DNA of 49,481 nt from a virus. Within the stretch, counting starts at the first letter, position 1; each line of letters starts with the position of its first letter. A program made the position numbers and the translations under genes. The stretch lies in IMG/VR virus record IMGVR_UViG_3300018080_000243, positions 1 to 49,481 of that record, one strand, 5' to 3'. Positions 30,682-40,618 of this stretch are shown in pieces. The notes beneath the pieces were generated by a model, which was not told the DNA's origin, did not search any database, and worked only from the letters and a program-made list of their open reading frames with translations.

Positions 30682-33120
30682 GTGCCTGGAATCCCGCTTA
30701 TCTTCCCCTTCGGCGGATACCACCGGGGCTTCGCCTATCAGCAACAGCCGCCCTATACGAGTCCCGACTGCCGTAACGTCTGGCCGGTAGGCACGTTCGA
30801 GAATCGCCTGCGCGGCGGTTCCCGGCCGGGCCTGGAGAAGACGTACGCCCAGCAGCTCGGGGTCGCCGGCAACCGGAAAATACGGTTGGCGACGCGCGTG
30901 CGCATGGCCCGCACCGACGGCTTGACCTTCTGGTCCGACGATTTCGATTCACCCGCCGGCTGGGGGTCCGACTGGTCGGTCTACGCATACGACGACCCTG
31001 GGGACCCGCTCGACGACTGGATCGCTCTTCCGACCCGGACGGGCGCAAATCTCACGGATGCCTACAGCACGCCGAACAATCCGCGCGGCGCGATTCGTGC
31101 CGCGGTCGACGACTTCGACGCGAGTTCGACATATCAATGGTCCATGTACATCGCCCCGCAATTCGGGAATCACCAGGGGCTCTATTACTTGATGTTCCGA
31201 GCGGACGATACGACGCCGCAGTTCCATGACGACGGCGTGGTCGTCACCCTCGGCCTGCACGGCGATACCGGCGAATACTCGCTGGTGGTGAAGGAGTATG
31301 CGTCCGCGACACCGACGACGCATCACAGCTCCACGGGTGAAACGGGCGAGAGCCTGCCGGGCTGGTTGACCTGTACCATTACCGGCAACGTGCTCTACGT
31401 CTATTGGCTCGGCTCGCTGCTCGCTACGGTGAACCCCTTGGGGGCGGCGGCCGGCGAGCGGATGGGGCTCGGCATTCGGCACGCAGGCAACAGTTGGGGC
31501 GATGCGGATACCAGCTTGCTGCCGCTCATCGATTCGTGCCTGTTGCGTTACTACCGATCGACCTACGTCGAATCCACTCGCACGGTTTTCGTCGCCGCAG
31601 CCGGTGGCAAGCTCTATCGCGAGAGTGCGACGGGCACCCTGGCCGAGCCGGACACGACCCTCGCCCTGGTCGACGATCGCACGCTTCAGGCGGTGGAACG
31701 CAACCAAAAGCTCTTCATCGCCGACTACGACGAGCCGGCGGTCGAAAACACCGGTGGGCACGGCGAGGTTACGGGTACGTCGTTCGACGACACGACCAAT
31801 ATCCCGGACTGGACAGATACAGGCGACGCCGACATCCGTCGCACTATCGTCGCCAACAACGACGTGATCGTCATCAGCAATGGTACGGGTGACGTTACGG
31901 ATGCGACGTACCAGATCGACACGGTCGCCGCCGGCAGCCTGACCCTCGGATCGAGCCCCGGCACGAGTGGGACGTGCGACTACACCATTCGCCGCGGGCC
32001 CAAAGTATTCGATCCGGCCGACGATACGGTCGTGGTCTGGGAAGCTACGGCCGGCAGCGTTCCGAGCGGCTGTCCGCACGTGTGTCTCTATAACGACCGG
32101 CTGGTGCTGGCAAACGAGACCGCGTGGTTCATGTCCCGGCAGGGCGACCCCTACGACTGGGACTACAGTGCCACCATCGATGACGTTGGTCGTCCCATGT
32201 ACGGCGCGGCGGCGGACAGCGGGATGATCGCCGAGGAACTCACCGCGGTCTTCCCGGTCGGCCGGGACTACCTGATCTTCGCCTGCGCTGACCAGCTCTG
32301 GCGGATGCGCGGCGATCCTGCGATCGGCGGTCGCCTTGACGCGGTGGACCGCACGATTGGGATTGTCGGCGGGCAAGCGTGGTGCCACGGCATCGGCAAT
32401 GAGGTCTTCTTCCTCGGTCGTACGGGCTTCTATCGACTCGGCCCGGAAATGGACGCGATCCCCGAGCCGCTGTCGCAGGAGGTTTTGCCGGACGGACTGC
32501 GCAACGTCGACCCCGAAACGCACGAAGCCGTCTTGGAGTTCGACGCCTACCGCCAGGCGGTGCACATCTACGTCACGAAGCGCTCCGACCAGTCGGGGCT
32601 TCATTACTGGTGGCATCGTCCGACTGAAACATTCTGGCCGATGCTACTGAACGAAGACCACGAGCCGTTCACGGCCTGCCGCTACCCTCCGGCGGCGCGC
32701 AATGAAAGTGCCCTTATCATTGGTTCGCGGGACGGCTACATCCGAAACTACACGCGCGCCGCGGCGCTCGATGACGCGGAAAGCCTTTCGAGCCACGTCG
32801 TCTATGGCCCCATTCGCTTGGGTGGCAGCGACGACCGCGACGGGATTCTGGCGTCACTCGTCGGCGCCCTCGCCGAGGACAGCGGCCCGGTGGATTGGTC
32901 GCTCTACGTGGGCAAGAACCACGAAGCGGTGAACACCGCGGTTGCCGACGACGATGCCTTCGCTACCGCCGAGTGGACGGCCGGCTACAACCATACCGCT
33001 CGGCCGCGTGGTCGCGGGGGCAGTTTCGCAATCAAGCTCGCCAACGCAGAGGCCAACCAGGCTTGGGCGGTTGAGCAAATGACGGTCGTGCGCCAGCCGG
33101 CAGGGCGGGTGCGCGCATGA
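30682..33120 (+). CDS. Tail nozzle / stabilisation-like protein (812 aa)
   Basis: GTG start behind GGAGG. The N-terminus (FPFGGYHRGFAYQQQPP, then a DCRNVWPV segment and an arginine- and glycine-rich loop) is typical of podovirus tail tubular B / stabilisation proteins that start with the placement of genome-ordered points. The body has beta-propeller-like repeats (RDYLIFACADQLWRM; GNEVFFLGRTGFYRL) with an inserted jelly roll at about 85-285. It is expected to form the tail nozzle below the adaptor. It overlaps the next gene by ATGA. Confidence 0.72.
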   Translation: MPGIPLIFPFGGYHRGFAYQQQPPYTSPDCRNVWPVGTFENRLRGGSRPGLEKTYAQQLGVAGNRKIRLATRVRMARTDGLTFWSDDFDSPAGWGSDWSVYAYDDPGDPLDDWIALPTRTGANLTDAYSTPNNPRGAIRAAVDDFDASSTYQWSMYIAPQFGNHQGLYYLMFRADDTTPQFHDDGVVVTLGLHGDTGEYSLVVKEYASATPTTHHSSTGETGESLPGWLTCTITGNVLYVYWLGSLLATVNPLGAAAGERMGLGIRHAGNSWGDADTSLLPLIDSCLLRYYRSTYVESTRTVFVAAAGGKLYRESATGTLAEPDTTLALVDDRTLQAVERNQKLFIADYDEPAVENTGGHGEVTGTSFDDTTNIPDWTDTGDADIRRTIVANNDVIVISNGTGDVTDATYQIDTVAAGSLTLGSSPGTSGTCDYTIRRGPKVFDPADDTVVVWEATAGSVPSGCPHVCLYNDRLVLANETAWFMSRQGDPYDWDYSATIDDVGRPMYGAAADSGMIAEELTAVFPVGRDYLIFACADQLWRMRGDPAIGGRLDAVDRTIGIVGGQAWCHGIGNEVFFLGRTGFYRLGPEMDAIPEPLSQEVLPDGLRNVDPETHEAVLEFDAYRQAVHIYVTKRSDQSGLHYWWHRPTETFWPMLLNEDHEPFTACRYPPAARNESALIIGSRDGYIRNYTRAAALDDAESLSSHVVYGPIRLGGSDDRDGILASLVGALAEDSGPVDWSLYVGKNHEAVNTAVADDDAFATAEWTAGYNHTARPRGRGGSFAIKLANAEANQAWAVEQMTVVRQPAGRVRA

Positions 33121-35267
33121 CGACGGAAAACTGGAATTTCGGGCGCAGCATCATCCCGACCGGTGACGATTCCCCGGTCATCCGTCGCAACTGGCAGTAT
33201 CTGATTGTCACGCTCGACCTGTTGGAGGATGCGATTTCGCGCTTTCCCGAAGATTTGACGACGAACAATCTTCTGGTTAGCGAAGGAACGTCTCGCAAAT
33301 TTGACGCCCTGCCGATCTCCGAACAGAGATTCGTCGGCCGGATCACGGGCAACGACATTGCCGGGCTGACGGCGGCCGAGGCCAGGACCCTCATCGGATC
33401 GAGTTCCGCCTACTGGAATGCGAACAAGCTCCAGGGCAATCTGGTGGAATCCGCATCGCCAGACGACGGTGACGTGCTCACCTGGAACAATGGCGATAGT
33501 CGCTGGGAAGGGCAGCCGCCCGCGGCGGACGCGGCGGGAATCACTTACACCCCAGCCGACGAAAGCGATTGGAACGCCGGCGATCCCGGCGACGTGAATG
33601 ACGCCCTGGACGAGCTGGCGGACAACTTGTCCAACCTGCTCCCTCCAGCGGCTCCCGACCTGGACGATCTTGGCTGGGATTCAGCCACCGGGGTAACGGG
33701 CAAGATTACCTGGGACGTATCCAACCCCATCACGGGATACAACGTCTGGACCGGGCATAGCGTCGACGAGACCTTTACTGCGTCGGGCGACGTGAAGGGT
33801 ATCTACGACGCCGGTTCCGTCACGTTCGAGGGCAAGCTCAACGATGACGTGGCGGCCCACGACTATTCCTACGACCAGTACGCTTTCGGGCAAGCCACTT
33901 CCGGGACTCTTCAGCTTTTCATCAATGGCGTCAAGCTCGCGGCCGTCGATTGCGATCTGACCTCGACGGACGACGCGATTGACACCCGCAACGGCAACGG
34001 GACCGGGTTCGTCGTCTCCGCCCGCTCCTATTGCCAGTTCGCCGGGGGCGGCAATTTTACCCCGCGGACCTACCGGACGGGGACGTGGTACGTCAACGAA
34101 GCCGACCTGGACAACGGCTACAACACGATCCAGGTTAAGCATGACATCGGAGGCGAGGTCGGAGATCGCGAAACCAATACCTTCGAGCTGATCCGGGACG
34201 CTGATGACACGGCTACGTCATATTCCGGAGAGTCCTTCGACAATCTCGCCATGTCCGGTTCCAAACACATTTCCGGAGTGGAATATCACACCGGGGGAAC
34301 CATAGACTACAACGTCACGATCAGCAATCAGTACCGGAATACCTACTCGGCTTCGGCTTCGGCGATAAACTATCGGCCTTCCAGCGGGTTGCTGGACGAT
34401 CCCGCCAGTGAAGCTCTGGCGGCTTCCGAGGGGGACGAAGCGGCGCAGACGGTCATTGCTTCCAAGACGATGACTTTCTCTTCTCCGCAAAAGCGTATCC
34501 TGGATGGATCGGTGCTGATGGACATTCAATGCCTGCGTACGGTCCAGGGGACCAACGACAGTGCAGGAGCCAGCCAGTCCGGCATTCTTCTGGATAACGT
34601 GGCCGCGGCATCGACGGCGCTTTCCGAAGTATTCAAGGATGAAAACTACCGTATACAAAACGACGAAGACTTCGACGACGACAGCTTGGCCGCCACGTGG
34701 GACGAGACCGAGTCTCTTGTGGGAGCGGACGCCGGGCATAATACCGGCGCCCAATTCCACGGGGGGTACTTGAAGTACCCGACAAAGGACTTCAGTGCAA
34801 TAGCCAACGGACCCGCGGGCAACCCGGACTACTCCGGAGCGGCGGGAACTCGCTACTTCTTCCGCTCCTACTCCGACGCTTCCGGTGCGTCCAACTTCCG
34901 TTTGACGATTTCCGGCTCGGCTACGCTGGTGAACGAGGGGTCTTTATCCGCGGATACGGACGAAGTCAGTATCGCTATCCGCCTGCCCACCGGCGACGCG
35001 GAGGGTACGGGCTGGATGGACATTAACCAGGACTACGCTCCCGGCCAGTATGGCTCGGTGCTCGAAGGGGCGACGGCCGCGGCTACGGTCGGATGTTACG
35101 CTGAAACCTACGGCAACGACAAAACTATTTCAACGTCGAATCTTGGAATCACCGTGGGCGAGAAGACGACGGGAGACAGTAACGGTCGGATGTATGTGCG
35201 CGTCTCCGTGCCGGATGGTTGGACGGGGAATATCTATCGTCTGGACGTGGAGTGGGGAGTGTCGTAA
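33117..35267 (+). CDS. Tail protein with fibre-shaft motif (716 aa)
   Basis: Starts in ATGA overlap. The N-terminal 40 residues could attach to the tail. The motif ITYTPADESDWNAGDPGDVN followed by DALDELADNL (near residue 141) recurs in the next protein and in other phage tails as a trimer hinge. The rest is serine-, threonine- and glycine-rich beta structure. It is probably a fibre or tail appendage. No enzyme motif was seen. Confidence 0.65.
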   Translation: MTTENWNFGRSIIPTGDDSPVIRRNWQYLIVTLDLLEDAISRFPEDLTTNNLLVSEGTSRKFDALPISEQRFVGRITGNDIAGLTAAEARTLIGSSSAYWNANKLQGNLVESASPDDGDVLTWNNGDSRWEGQPPAADAAGITYTPADESDWNAGDPGDVNDALDELADNLSNLLPPAAPDLDDLGWDSATGVTGKITWDVSNPITGYNVWTGHSVDETFTASGDVKGIYDAGSVTFEGKLNDDVAAHDYSYDQYAFGQATSGTLQLFINGVKLAAVDCDLTSTDDAIDTRNGNGTGFVVSARSYCQFAGGGNFTPRTYRTGTWYVNEADLDNGYNTIQVKHDIGGEVGDRETNTFELIRDADDTATSYSGESFDNLAMSGSKHISGVEYHTGGTIDYNVTISNQYRNTYSASASAINYRPSSGLLDDPASEALAASEGDEAAQTVIASKTMTFSSPQKRILDGSVLMDIQCLRTVQGTNDSAGASQSGILLDNVAAASTALSEVFKDENYRIQNDEDFDDDSLAATWDETESLVGADAGHNTGAQFHGGYLKYPTKDFSAIANGPAGNPDYSGAAGTRYFFRSYSDASGASNFRLTISGSATLVNEGSLSADTDEVSIAIRLPTGDAEGTGWMDINQDYAPGQYGSVLEGATAAATVGCYAETYGNDKTISTSNLGITVGEKTTGDSNGRMYVRVSVPDGWTGNIYRLDVEWGVS

Positions 35268-36946
35268 TGGCTTGGGAAACACAATCATTTGCGAAATCGG
35301 CATTCAAGCGGCTGGCGGGCTTGGCTCACACAGCGAACGACCGCGATCCGCCGAACGAAGGCCGGGCTTCGCAGATTAGCATCGCGGCCAATCAGATCAT
35401 CGGGGAGCTGATCGACAGCGATCCGGACGTGGCTCGCCTGGTGAACGTCGAGTACGTCCTGGCCGACCTCGTGGCGGTCAGCGGAACGCCGCTCTCCTAC
35501 GAGGCGCAGTTCCCTTCGACCTACAACGGGCACTTTGGTACCGGGGCTCAGGACCAGCTCCTCAGGGATTACACCTTCTGCGTTCCCTTGTCCTACAACA
35601 ACAACTACGCGGAGTCGGACCATAGCGGCGGCTACGGCCCCAGCTTGTACAAGAATGCGGTGCGCAAGGCGTCTACTTCCGGAGAGGACTGGTGGTTCGA
35701 CCCGTTCGCCGGAGTCGTTACTTCCGAGGCGGCGCTGGACTTGGGTGCCACGGGCACCCTGGGCATCTACGTCTACACCGGAACGTCGGCCTCGATCCTG
35801 GTGCGCTCGACTTCCGCCCCGACGGTCAATGACGATACCGGCGACGGCTATCGCGTTGGCACGTTCTGGGTTAAGACCGACAGTGACGACGTTTACGTCT
35901 GCACCGACAACAGCTCGGGGGCCGCGAACTGGGAGCAGGTGAATGCCCCCCTCTCCTCTAAGGGCGACTTGCTCGTTCATACGGGCTCGGCCTTGACGGC
36001 TCTTTCCGTCGGCATCGACGGCAAATACCTGAAAGCGGACTCCGGTGAGGCGTCGGGCCTCAAATGGGACACTGCCGCTTCTGACGCCAGCGACTTGACC
36101 TACACGCCGGACGTTGCAACCGACTGGGACGGTGATGCCGATCCGGGTAACGTGAACGACGCCCTGGACCAGCTCGCCGAGCGGGTGGACGACAATGAGA
36201 TTCTGCTGGCCGACCATCACGATCGGCACGATCCGAACGATGGGGCGGACGCTCTGGACTGCGCCGCGCCCCCGGAACTCGTCGGAGTGCAGGCGTCTGG
36301 CGAGGGCTCCGCTCACTCGTTTGCCCGCTCCGACCACGCCCACCAGATTCAGCACAGCATAGCGGACGACCACCTGGTCACCGTCGATGATGCCGACGCT
36401 GCGGATAACGACTTCGCCAAGTTTACGGCCGATGGTCTCGAAGGCCGATCCTACGCCGAAACTCTTTCCGACCTTTCCGGCCAGGCCAGCTCCGCTTTCA
36501 ACTGGCCGACGGACGTAAAGATCACCTTCCGGGATTCGGACATCTTCATCCATTCAAACGCCGATGGCGAGATGACGATCGAGGCGGACACGCAGGTCAC
36601 TATCGGTGTGGCTGGCGAGATCAAGCTCGGGGACGCCACGCAGCGGGATATGTATCCCGCGACGAACAAGAAGATCGACCTGGGCACAAACACGAACAAG
36701 TTCAACGAGGGCTGGTTCGGGGACGTGTGCGACTTCTCGGAATCTGGTGGCCGGACGATTGTTTCCGAGGCGAACACATCAAACCCGCCGACCGACGCAA
36801 ACCTCGACGCGGCCTTTGGAACTCCGGCGAATGCGGGAAGTGGTTTTTTTGGGATTCTTGACGACAACGGGGCCGATGCAAACGTTTACCTTTGTTTCAC
36901 CAACGGCACGAGTTGGTGGTACGTGACAGCAACTAAGGCAGTCTAA
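35267..36946 (+). CDS. Tail fibre-like protein (559 aa)
   Basis: TAATG overlap with the previous stop sets the start. It shares the TYTPDVATDW...DALDQLAERV motif with the previous protein (near residue 280), followed by a histidine- and aspartate-rich DHHDRHDPNDGADAL segment and a phage-fibre-like SFARSDHAHQIQH motif that often binds iron or other metals in trimeric fibres. The C-terminus has a beta tip. It is likely a receptor-binding fibre. Confidence 0.65.
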   Translation: MAWETQSFAKSAFKRLAGLAHTANDRDPPNEGRASQISIAANQIIGELIDSDPDVARLVNVEYVLADLVAVSGTPLSYEAQFPSTYNGHFGTGAQDQLLRDYTFCVPLSYNNNYAESDHSGGYGPSLYKNAVRKASTSGEDWWFDPFAGVVTSEAALDLGATGTLGIYVYTGTSASILVRSTSAPTVNDDTGDGYRVGTFWVKTDSDDVYVCTDNSSGAANWEQVNAPLSSKGDLLVHTGSALTALSVGIDGKYLKADSGEASGLKWDTAASDASDLTYTPDVATDWDGDADPGNVNDALDQLAERVDDNEILLADHHDRHDPNDGADALDCAAPPELVGVQASGEGSAHSFARSDHAHQIQHSIADDHLVTVDDADAADNDFAKFTADGLEGRSYAETLSDLSGQASSAFNWPTDVKITFRDSDIFIHSNADGEMTIEADTQVTIGVAGEIKLGDATQRDMYPATNKKIDLGTNTNKFNEGWFGDVCDFSESGGRTIVSEANTSNPPTDANLDAAFGTPANAGSGFFGILDDNGADANVYLCFTNGTSWWYVTATKAV

Positions 36947-38133
36947 TGGCACTTGCTTGCGTAGCATTCGGCGGCTTCGAGATGGGCGACTCGAACGAGG
37001 CGTACTCCAAGTCCGGGGTCGTCCAAAGCGACTTCACGACCGCTTTTACCCCAGCCCACGGGACCGAGCGGTGGGTGATGAAGCTCGCCGAGAACTCGCC
37101 GGCCAAGACCTTCCAGACCGACTACTTCGCCCAGAGCGACTTCAGCATCTTCGGCGGCATTTTCCAGTTCAATTCGCTGGCGCCGAATGGGGCGGTCTAC
37201 TTCATGTCGGGCGTCACGGCGGGCACGGATTACGATATTCGCGTACGGCTCAATACAGACGGCACGCTCAGTATCATCAACGCGAATGGCAACGTCGTCC
37301 AAACCACGCTTGGGACGCCGCTGACGGTGGATACGTGGCATCGGATAGAGCTTTACTGGGAGCGGGTCAACTCGAATGGGACGGCCGAACTCTATATCGA
37401 CGGCACGCTACGCACGAGCACGAACAGTGGCGACTTCCTGAACGATGCCGGCGATTCCGATGTGGCCCTCGAACTGTCCGGCCAGGCGGGAGTCGCCTCG
37501 GTGAGCTGCCGGACGCTGGTCAACAGCTTCTACTACCTGACGGGCGCCACGGCCGCCAGCGAGCGGCTCGGTGATTACGAGGTCATCGGCCCGTACCAAA
37601 CTTGCCACGATACCGCGGTAGCCGATGCCAAGGTGGGGGGCGGGGCTCCGGACGACCTCGATCTCGGTACGTGGTTGGGAATGAGCGATTTGCCCCCGCA
37701 GCCTATCCCCTACGGGAAGTACAACAACACCCACCAAGGGCTGAAGACGACGGACGGCACGAAGCGAGCTGGCCCGAAGTACGACGGCCGGGTCATCCAG
37801 GATAACATTGTCGCCGCCTCGTGGGTCTACAAGGCGAACCGTGCGAGTGCCGTAGCTCAGTACGGCGCGTACGACACCAGCGGGTCGACGTACAATGTGG
37901 CGGAAGGTGCCGCGATTCCGGACAACGGGAACCTGTCGATCGTCGTGGATGCCGGCAGCAGCTACGTCCCGGATTACGACGACTACTTCATGCTGGGCTT
38001 TCGCAGCGACAATGCACGCGGCTCGATCGTGGAGGACGCCTGGGCGCATCTACTCCAGACGGTTACAGAAGGCGAGCGGGTACGCCTCCACGTAGAGGGA
38101 GCGGCGATCAAGGGCGCAGTGCTGTGCCCGTAG
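36946..38133 (+). CDS. LamG/ConA-like jelly-roll tail protein (395 aa)
   Basis: TAATG overlap with the previous gene. Residues about 25-210 form a concanavalin-like jelly roll (TWHRIELYWERVNSNGTAEL, YIDGTLRTS), a carbohydrate-binding type. The second half (from about 220) is another beta-rich domain with ASWVYKANRASAV and SYVPDYDDYFMLGF, common at phage tail tips. Expected to contribute to host binding. Confidence 0.65.
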   Translation: MALACVAFGGFEMGDSNEAYSKSGVVQSDFTTAFTPAHGTERWVMKLAENSPAKTFQTDYFAQSDFSIFGGIFQFNSLAPNGAVYFMSGVTAGTDYDIRVRLNTDGTLSIINANGNVVQTTLGTPLTVDTWHRIELYWERVNSNGTAELYIDGTLRTSTNSGDFLNDAGDSDVALELSGQAGVASVSCRTLVNSFYYLTGATAASERLGDYEVIGPYQTCHDTAVADAKVGGGAPDDLDLGTWLGMSDLPPQPIPYGKYNNTHQGLKTTDGTKRAGPKYDGRVIQDNIVAASWVYKANRASAVAQYGAYDTSGSTYNVAEGAAIPDNGNLSIVVDAGSSYVPDYDDYFMLGFRSDNARGSIVEDAWAHLLQTVTEGERVRLHVEGAAIKGAVLCP

Positions 38134-38143
38134 GAGAATGACA

Positions 38144-39172
38144 ATGGGACTCGGCGACTATCTCTATAACCCCTTGGTCAATCTCGCGATGACCATGATC
38201 GGCGGCAAACAAGAGCAGCGTGCTTACGAAGAGGCGCGAGAGGCGAATATCGCTCAATGGCAGCGTGGCATGGATGCCCTCGGGCGATTGCGGGACCGTA
38301 CGGTGCCGGCGATTGACCGGCTGACCCGCCAGCTTCGCGCTCAGTATCGAGCCATGCCGCGGCGCGAGGCGCAGCGGTGGGAGAATCTCTCCCGCGACAT
38401 CACCGGTCGCTACGACCGACGCACGGCTGAAGCGATGGGAATGCTTGAAGGTGCCGGCGAACAGGAACGGGCGAACATCGAAGAGGGATATGATGCCCTG
38501 GCGGCGGCGCAGCGGCAGGAAATCATGCAGCGCGGACTCGGCTATTCCAGCGCCCTGACTGGCGAAATGCGGGGCGTCGAGCGCGGCCGGCGGCGGGCTC
38601 TCGGTGAGCTTGGGGAGAGTCTCCGCCGGGAACGGCTGGGCACCTTCGCGCAATTGTCGGGCGAGTCGTTGGCGGCCCGCGAACAGCTCGGGACGACGGG
38701 CTTCGCGAACCGGCAGGCCCTCCTTCAGAGCAACCTGGCCGCTCGCGAGCGACTCGGTATGCTGGGTCCGGAGTGGCAACGGGCTTTGACCAGCGGAGAG
38801 GTCGACTGGATCAGCCAGCTCCAGCACGCCTATCCGACCTCCCCCAGTATGTGGTCGGTTCTGGCACAACGATTCCAGCCGGCAAACGAACCGCCGCCAG
38901 AGCCGAAAACGGATTGGATCGGGCCGCAGTTCGAGGCCCTCGGCTCTATGATGGGGGGCGTCGGCCAGGCGGGTGGCTTCAAGAACTTCTTCGGCGGCGG
39001 GTCGGGCGGCGGTAGTAGTGCTGGTGGTGGCGGTAGCAGTGGTATCGGTGGTGTCGGCGGTGCCAGCGGCGGTGGTAGCGGTGGCGGTGGTGTCGGCGGT
39101 GCCGGCGGCGCTGCTGCGGGCAAGACGGCCTACGGCTACCGTCCGCCATACAAGTGGCCGTACGGGAAATAG
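38144..39172 (+). CDS. Internal virion protein, small (342 aa)
   Basis: ATG 38144 is preferred to 38138 for its distance from TAGGAG. A short hydrophobic N-terminus (YNPLVNLAMTMIGG) precedes long coiled helices rich in arginine, glutamate and alanine, and a C-terminal glycine-serine-rich tail (GGGSGGGSSAGGG). Its place as first of three helix-rich proteins after the tail genes matches the gp14-gp15-gp16 ejection series of T7-like phages. Confidence 0.6.
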   Translation: MGLGDYLYNPLVNLAMTMIGGKQEQRAYEEAREANIAQWQRGMDALGRLRDRTVPAIDRLTRQLRAQYRAMPRREAQRWENLSRDITGRYDRRTAEAMGMLEGAGEQERANIEEGYDALAAAQRQEIMQRGLGYSSALTGEMRGVERGRRRALGELGESLRRERLGTFAQLSGESLAAREQLGTTGFANRQALLQSNLAARERLGMLGPEWQRALTSGEVDWISQLQHAYPTSPSMWSVLAQRFQPANEPPPEPKTDWIGPQFEALGSMMGGVGQAGGFKNFFGGGSGGGSSAGGGGSSGIGGVGGASGGGSGGGGVGGAGGAAAGKTAYGYRPPYKWPYGK

Positions 39173-39175
39173 CAG

Positions 39176-40618
39176 ATGGCATTCATTGTTCGACACGAAC
39201 CAGACCGCATGTGGAGCGCCCTGGGCGAATGGGCGATCCGCAAGCGCACGGGCGAAGAAGTTCAGGACATGTACGACACCAGCGGGCCGTTCCTCGCTGG
39301 CGGCGAAGCTCTGGCCGGCGGTGGCGAGGGCTTCGCCAAGGGCATGATCCAAACGCGCAACATCTGGGCGGCGCTTGGTATGGCGGTCGCCGGGGCCTTG
39401 AACAGGGGCTACAACGCGCCTGGGGGCCAGGGCGGGCGGATGCAAGCCTATCAAGATTGGTACTATGGCCGACGATCCGGCGGAGGCGGTGGTCGCGGGA
39501 CGGCGCCCCCCGGTGATTGGTTCGCACAGCGGGGCGAGATGCTGGCCAGCCGGCAGGAAGAAGAACGGAAGCGCCTTGCCGCCCTGGACGACTACTACGC
39601 ACGGGCGCTTATCGATTCCCGAATGGGCGAGCAGGATGCCATCCGGGAAGAGTTGCGACTTCGCGATCGATATATTTGGGAGCAACAGCAAGATGCGGCG
39701 TTCGCAGACCTGCGTGCGCCAGTCACTCGCGAACAGGAATTGCAGCGGGCGCGGGCGATGGCCGAATTGCAGCTTGAATTCGGCGAAGTGAGTGCCGAGC
39801 GCAACTTCGCTCGTGAACGGCAGCGTTGGCTTTTCCAGCAGAAGTACGCTGCCGCCGATCGCCGCGAGCAGCTTGAGGCCCAACGTCGGTACGAGGAGAT
39901 GCAGGCGGATCTGGCCGCCAATACCGAAATCAAGCTCACCGAGCAAGACTACCGGCGACTCAGTCAGCTTGACGACTATGATGCGATGATCGCGTCAAAC
40001 CCGATGCTGAGTCCCGAGCACAAGGCACAGATGTACGCCAACATCGAAGCCCAACGCCAACAGGCCATGCGTGGTCATCGGGTGCCCAAGAGTCAGGAGC
40101 GTTTGGCGGCCGAAGCCCGCGCCCGCGGCGAGGGCAACGTCGACGACCTGATCGTCAAAGGCTACATGAAGGAGCTGGCCGAGGGCGTGTGGGCCTCCGT
40201 GCAGCCGGACGGCAAGATGAAGATTGACGACATCCGCCAGAAGCCGGCCGAATGGCAGCCGGGGGTGGGCGCGGGACTGCCACCCTACGATGCCTTGTCT
40301 GATGAGATCACGAAAATCAACAAGGAGCGAGCGGCCGTCGGATTGCCCCCAATGGAACCGGGCGAGGCTCAGGCTGCGGCGATGTCGCGGTTCCGGTCGT
40401 ATGAGATATTGCAGGCTCAAGACATCCTTCAGAAGTATGCCAAGCGTGCGGCTGTTGATCCCAACACCCAGCCTACGGCACAAGAAGCGCAGGCGGCAAG
40501 TATGGTCCTCGAAGAGATACTTCGGGCGATCAACGCCCGGCCCGAGGGCCAGAACACCGCCACGCCACAAGAGGCCGATGAGATTGTGCGCTTGATGAGG
40601 ATCGCCAATGCCGCTTGA
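39176..40618 (+). CDS. Internal virion protein, middle (480 aa)
   Basis: The product is mostly helical with long charged coiled coils (about 120-280) and small glycine-rich parts near the N-terminus. By order it corresponds to the middle ejection protein of short-tailed phages that lines the path for DNA. It overlaps the next gene by 11 bases. No motif gives an enzyme activity. Confidence 0.6.
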   Translation: MAFIVRHEPDRMWSALGEWAIRKRTGEEVQDMYDTSGPFLAGGEALAGGGEGFAKGMIQTRNIWAALGMAVAGALNRGYNAPGGQGGRMQAYQDWYYGRRSGGGGGRGTAPPGDWFAQRGEMLASRQEEERKRLAALDDYYARALIDSRMGEQDAIREELRLRDRYIWEQQQDAAFADLRAPVTREQELQRARAMAELQLEFGEVSAERNFARERQRWLFQQKYAAADRREQLEAQRRYEEMQADLAANTEIKLTEQDYRRLSQLDDYDAMIASNPMLSPEHKAQMYANIEAQRQQAMRGHRVPKSQERLAAEARARGEGNVDDLIVKGYMKELAEGVWASVQPDGKMKIDDIRQKPAEWQPGVGAGLPPYDALSDEITKINKERAAVGLPPMEPGEAQAAAMSRFRSYEILQAQDILQKYAKRAAVDPNTQPTAQEAQAASMVLEEILRAINARPEGQNTATPQEADEIVRLMRIANAA

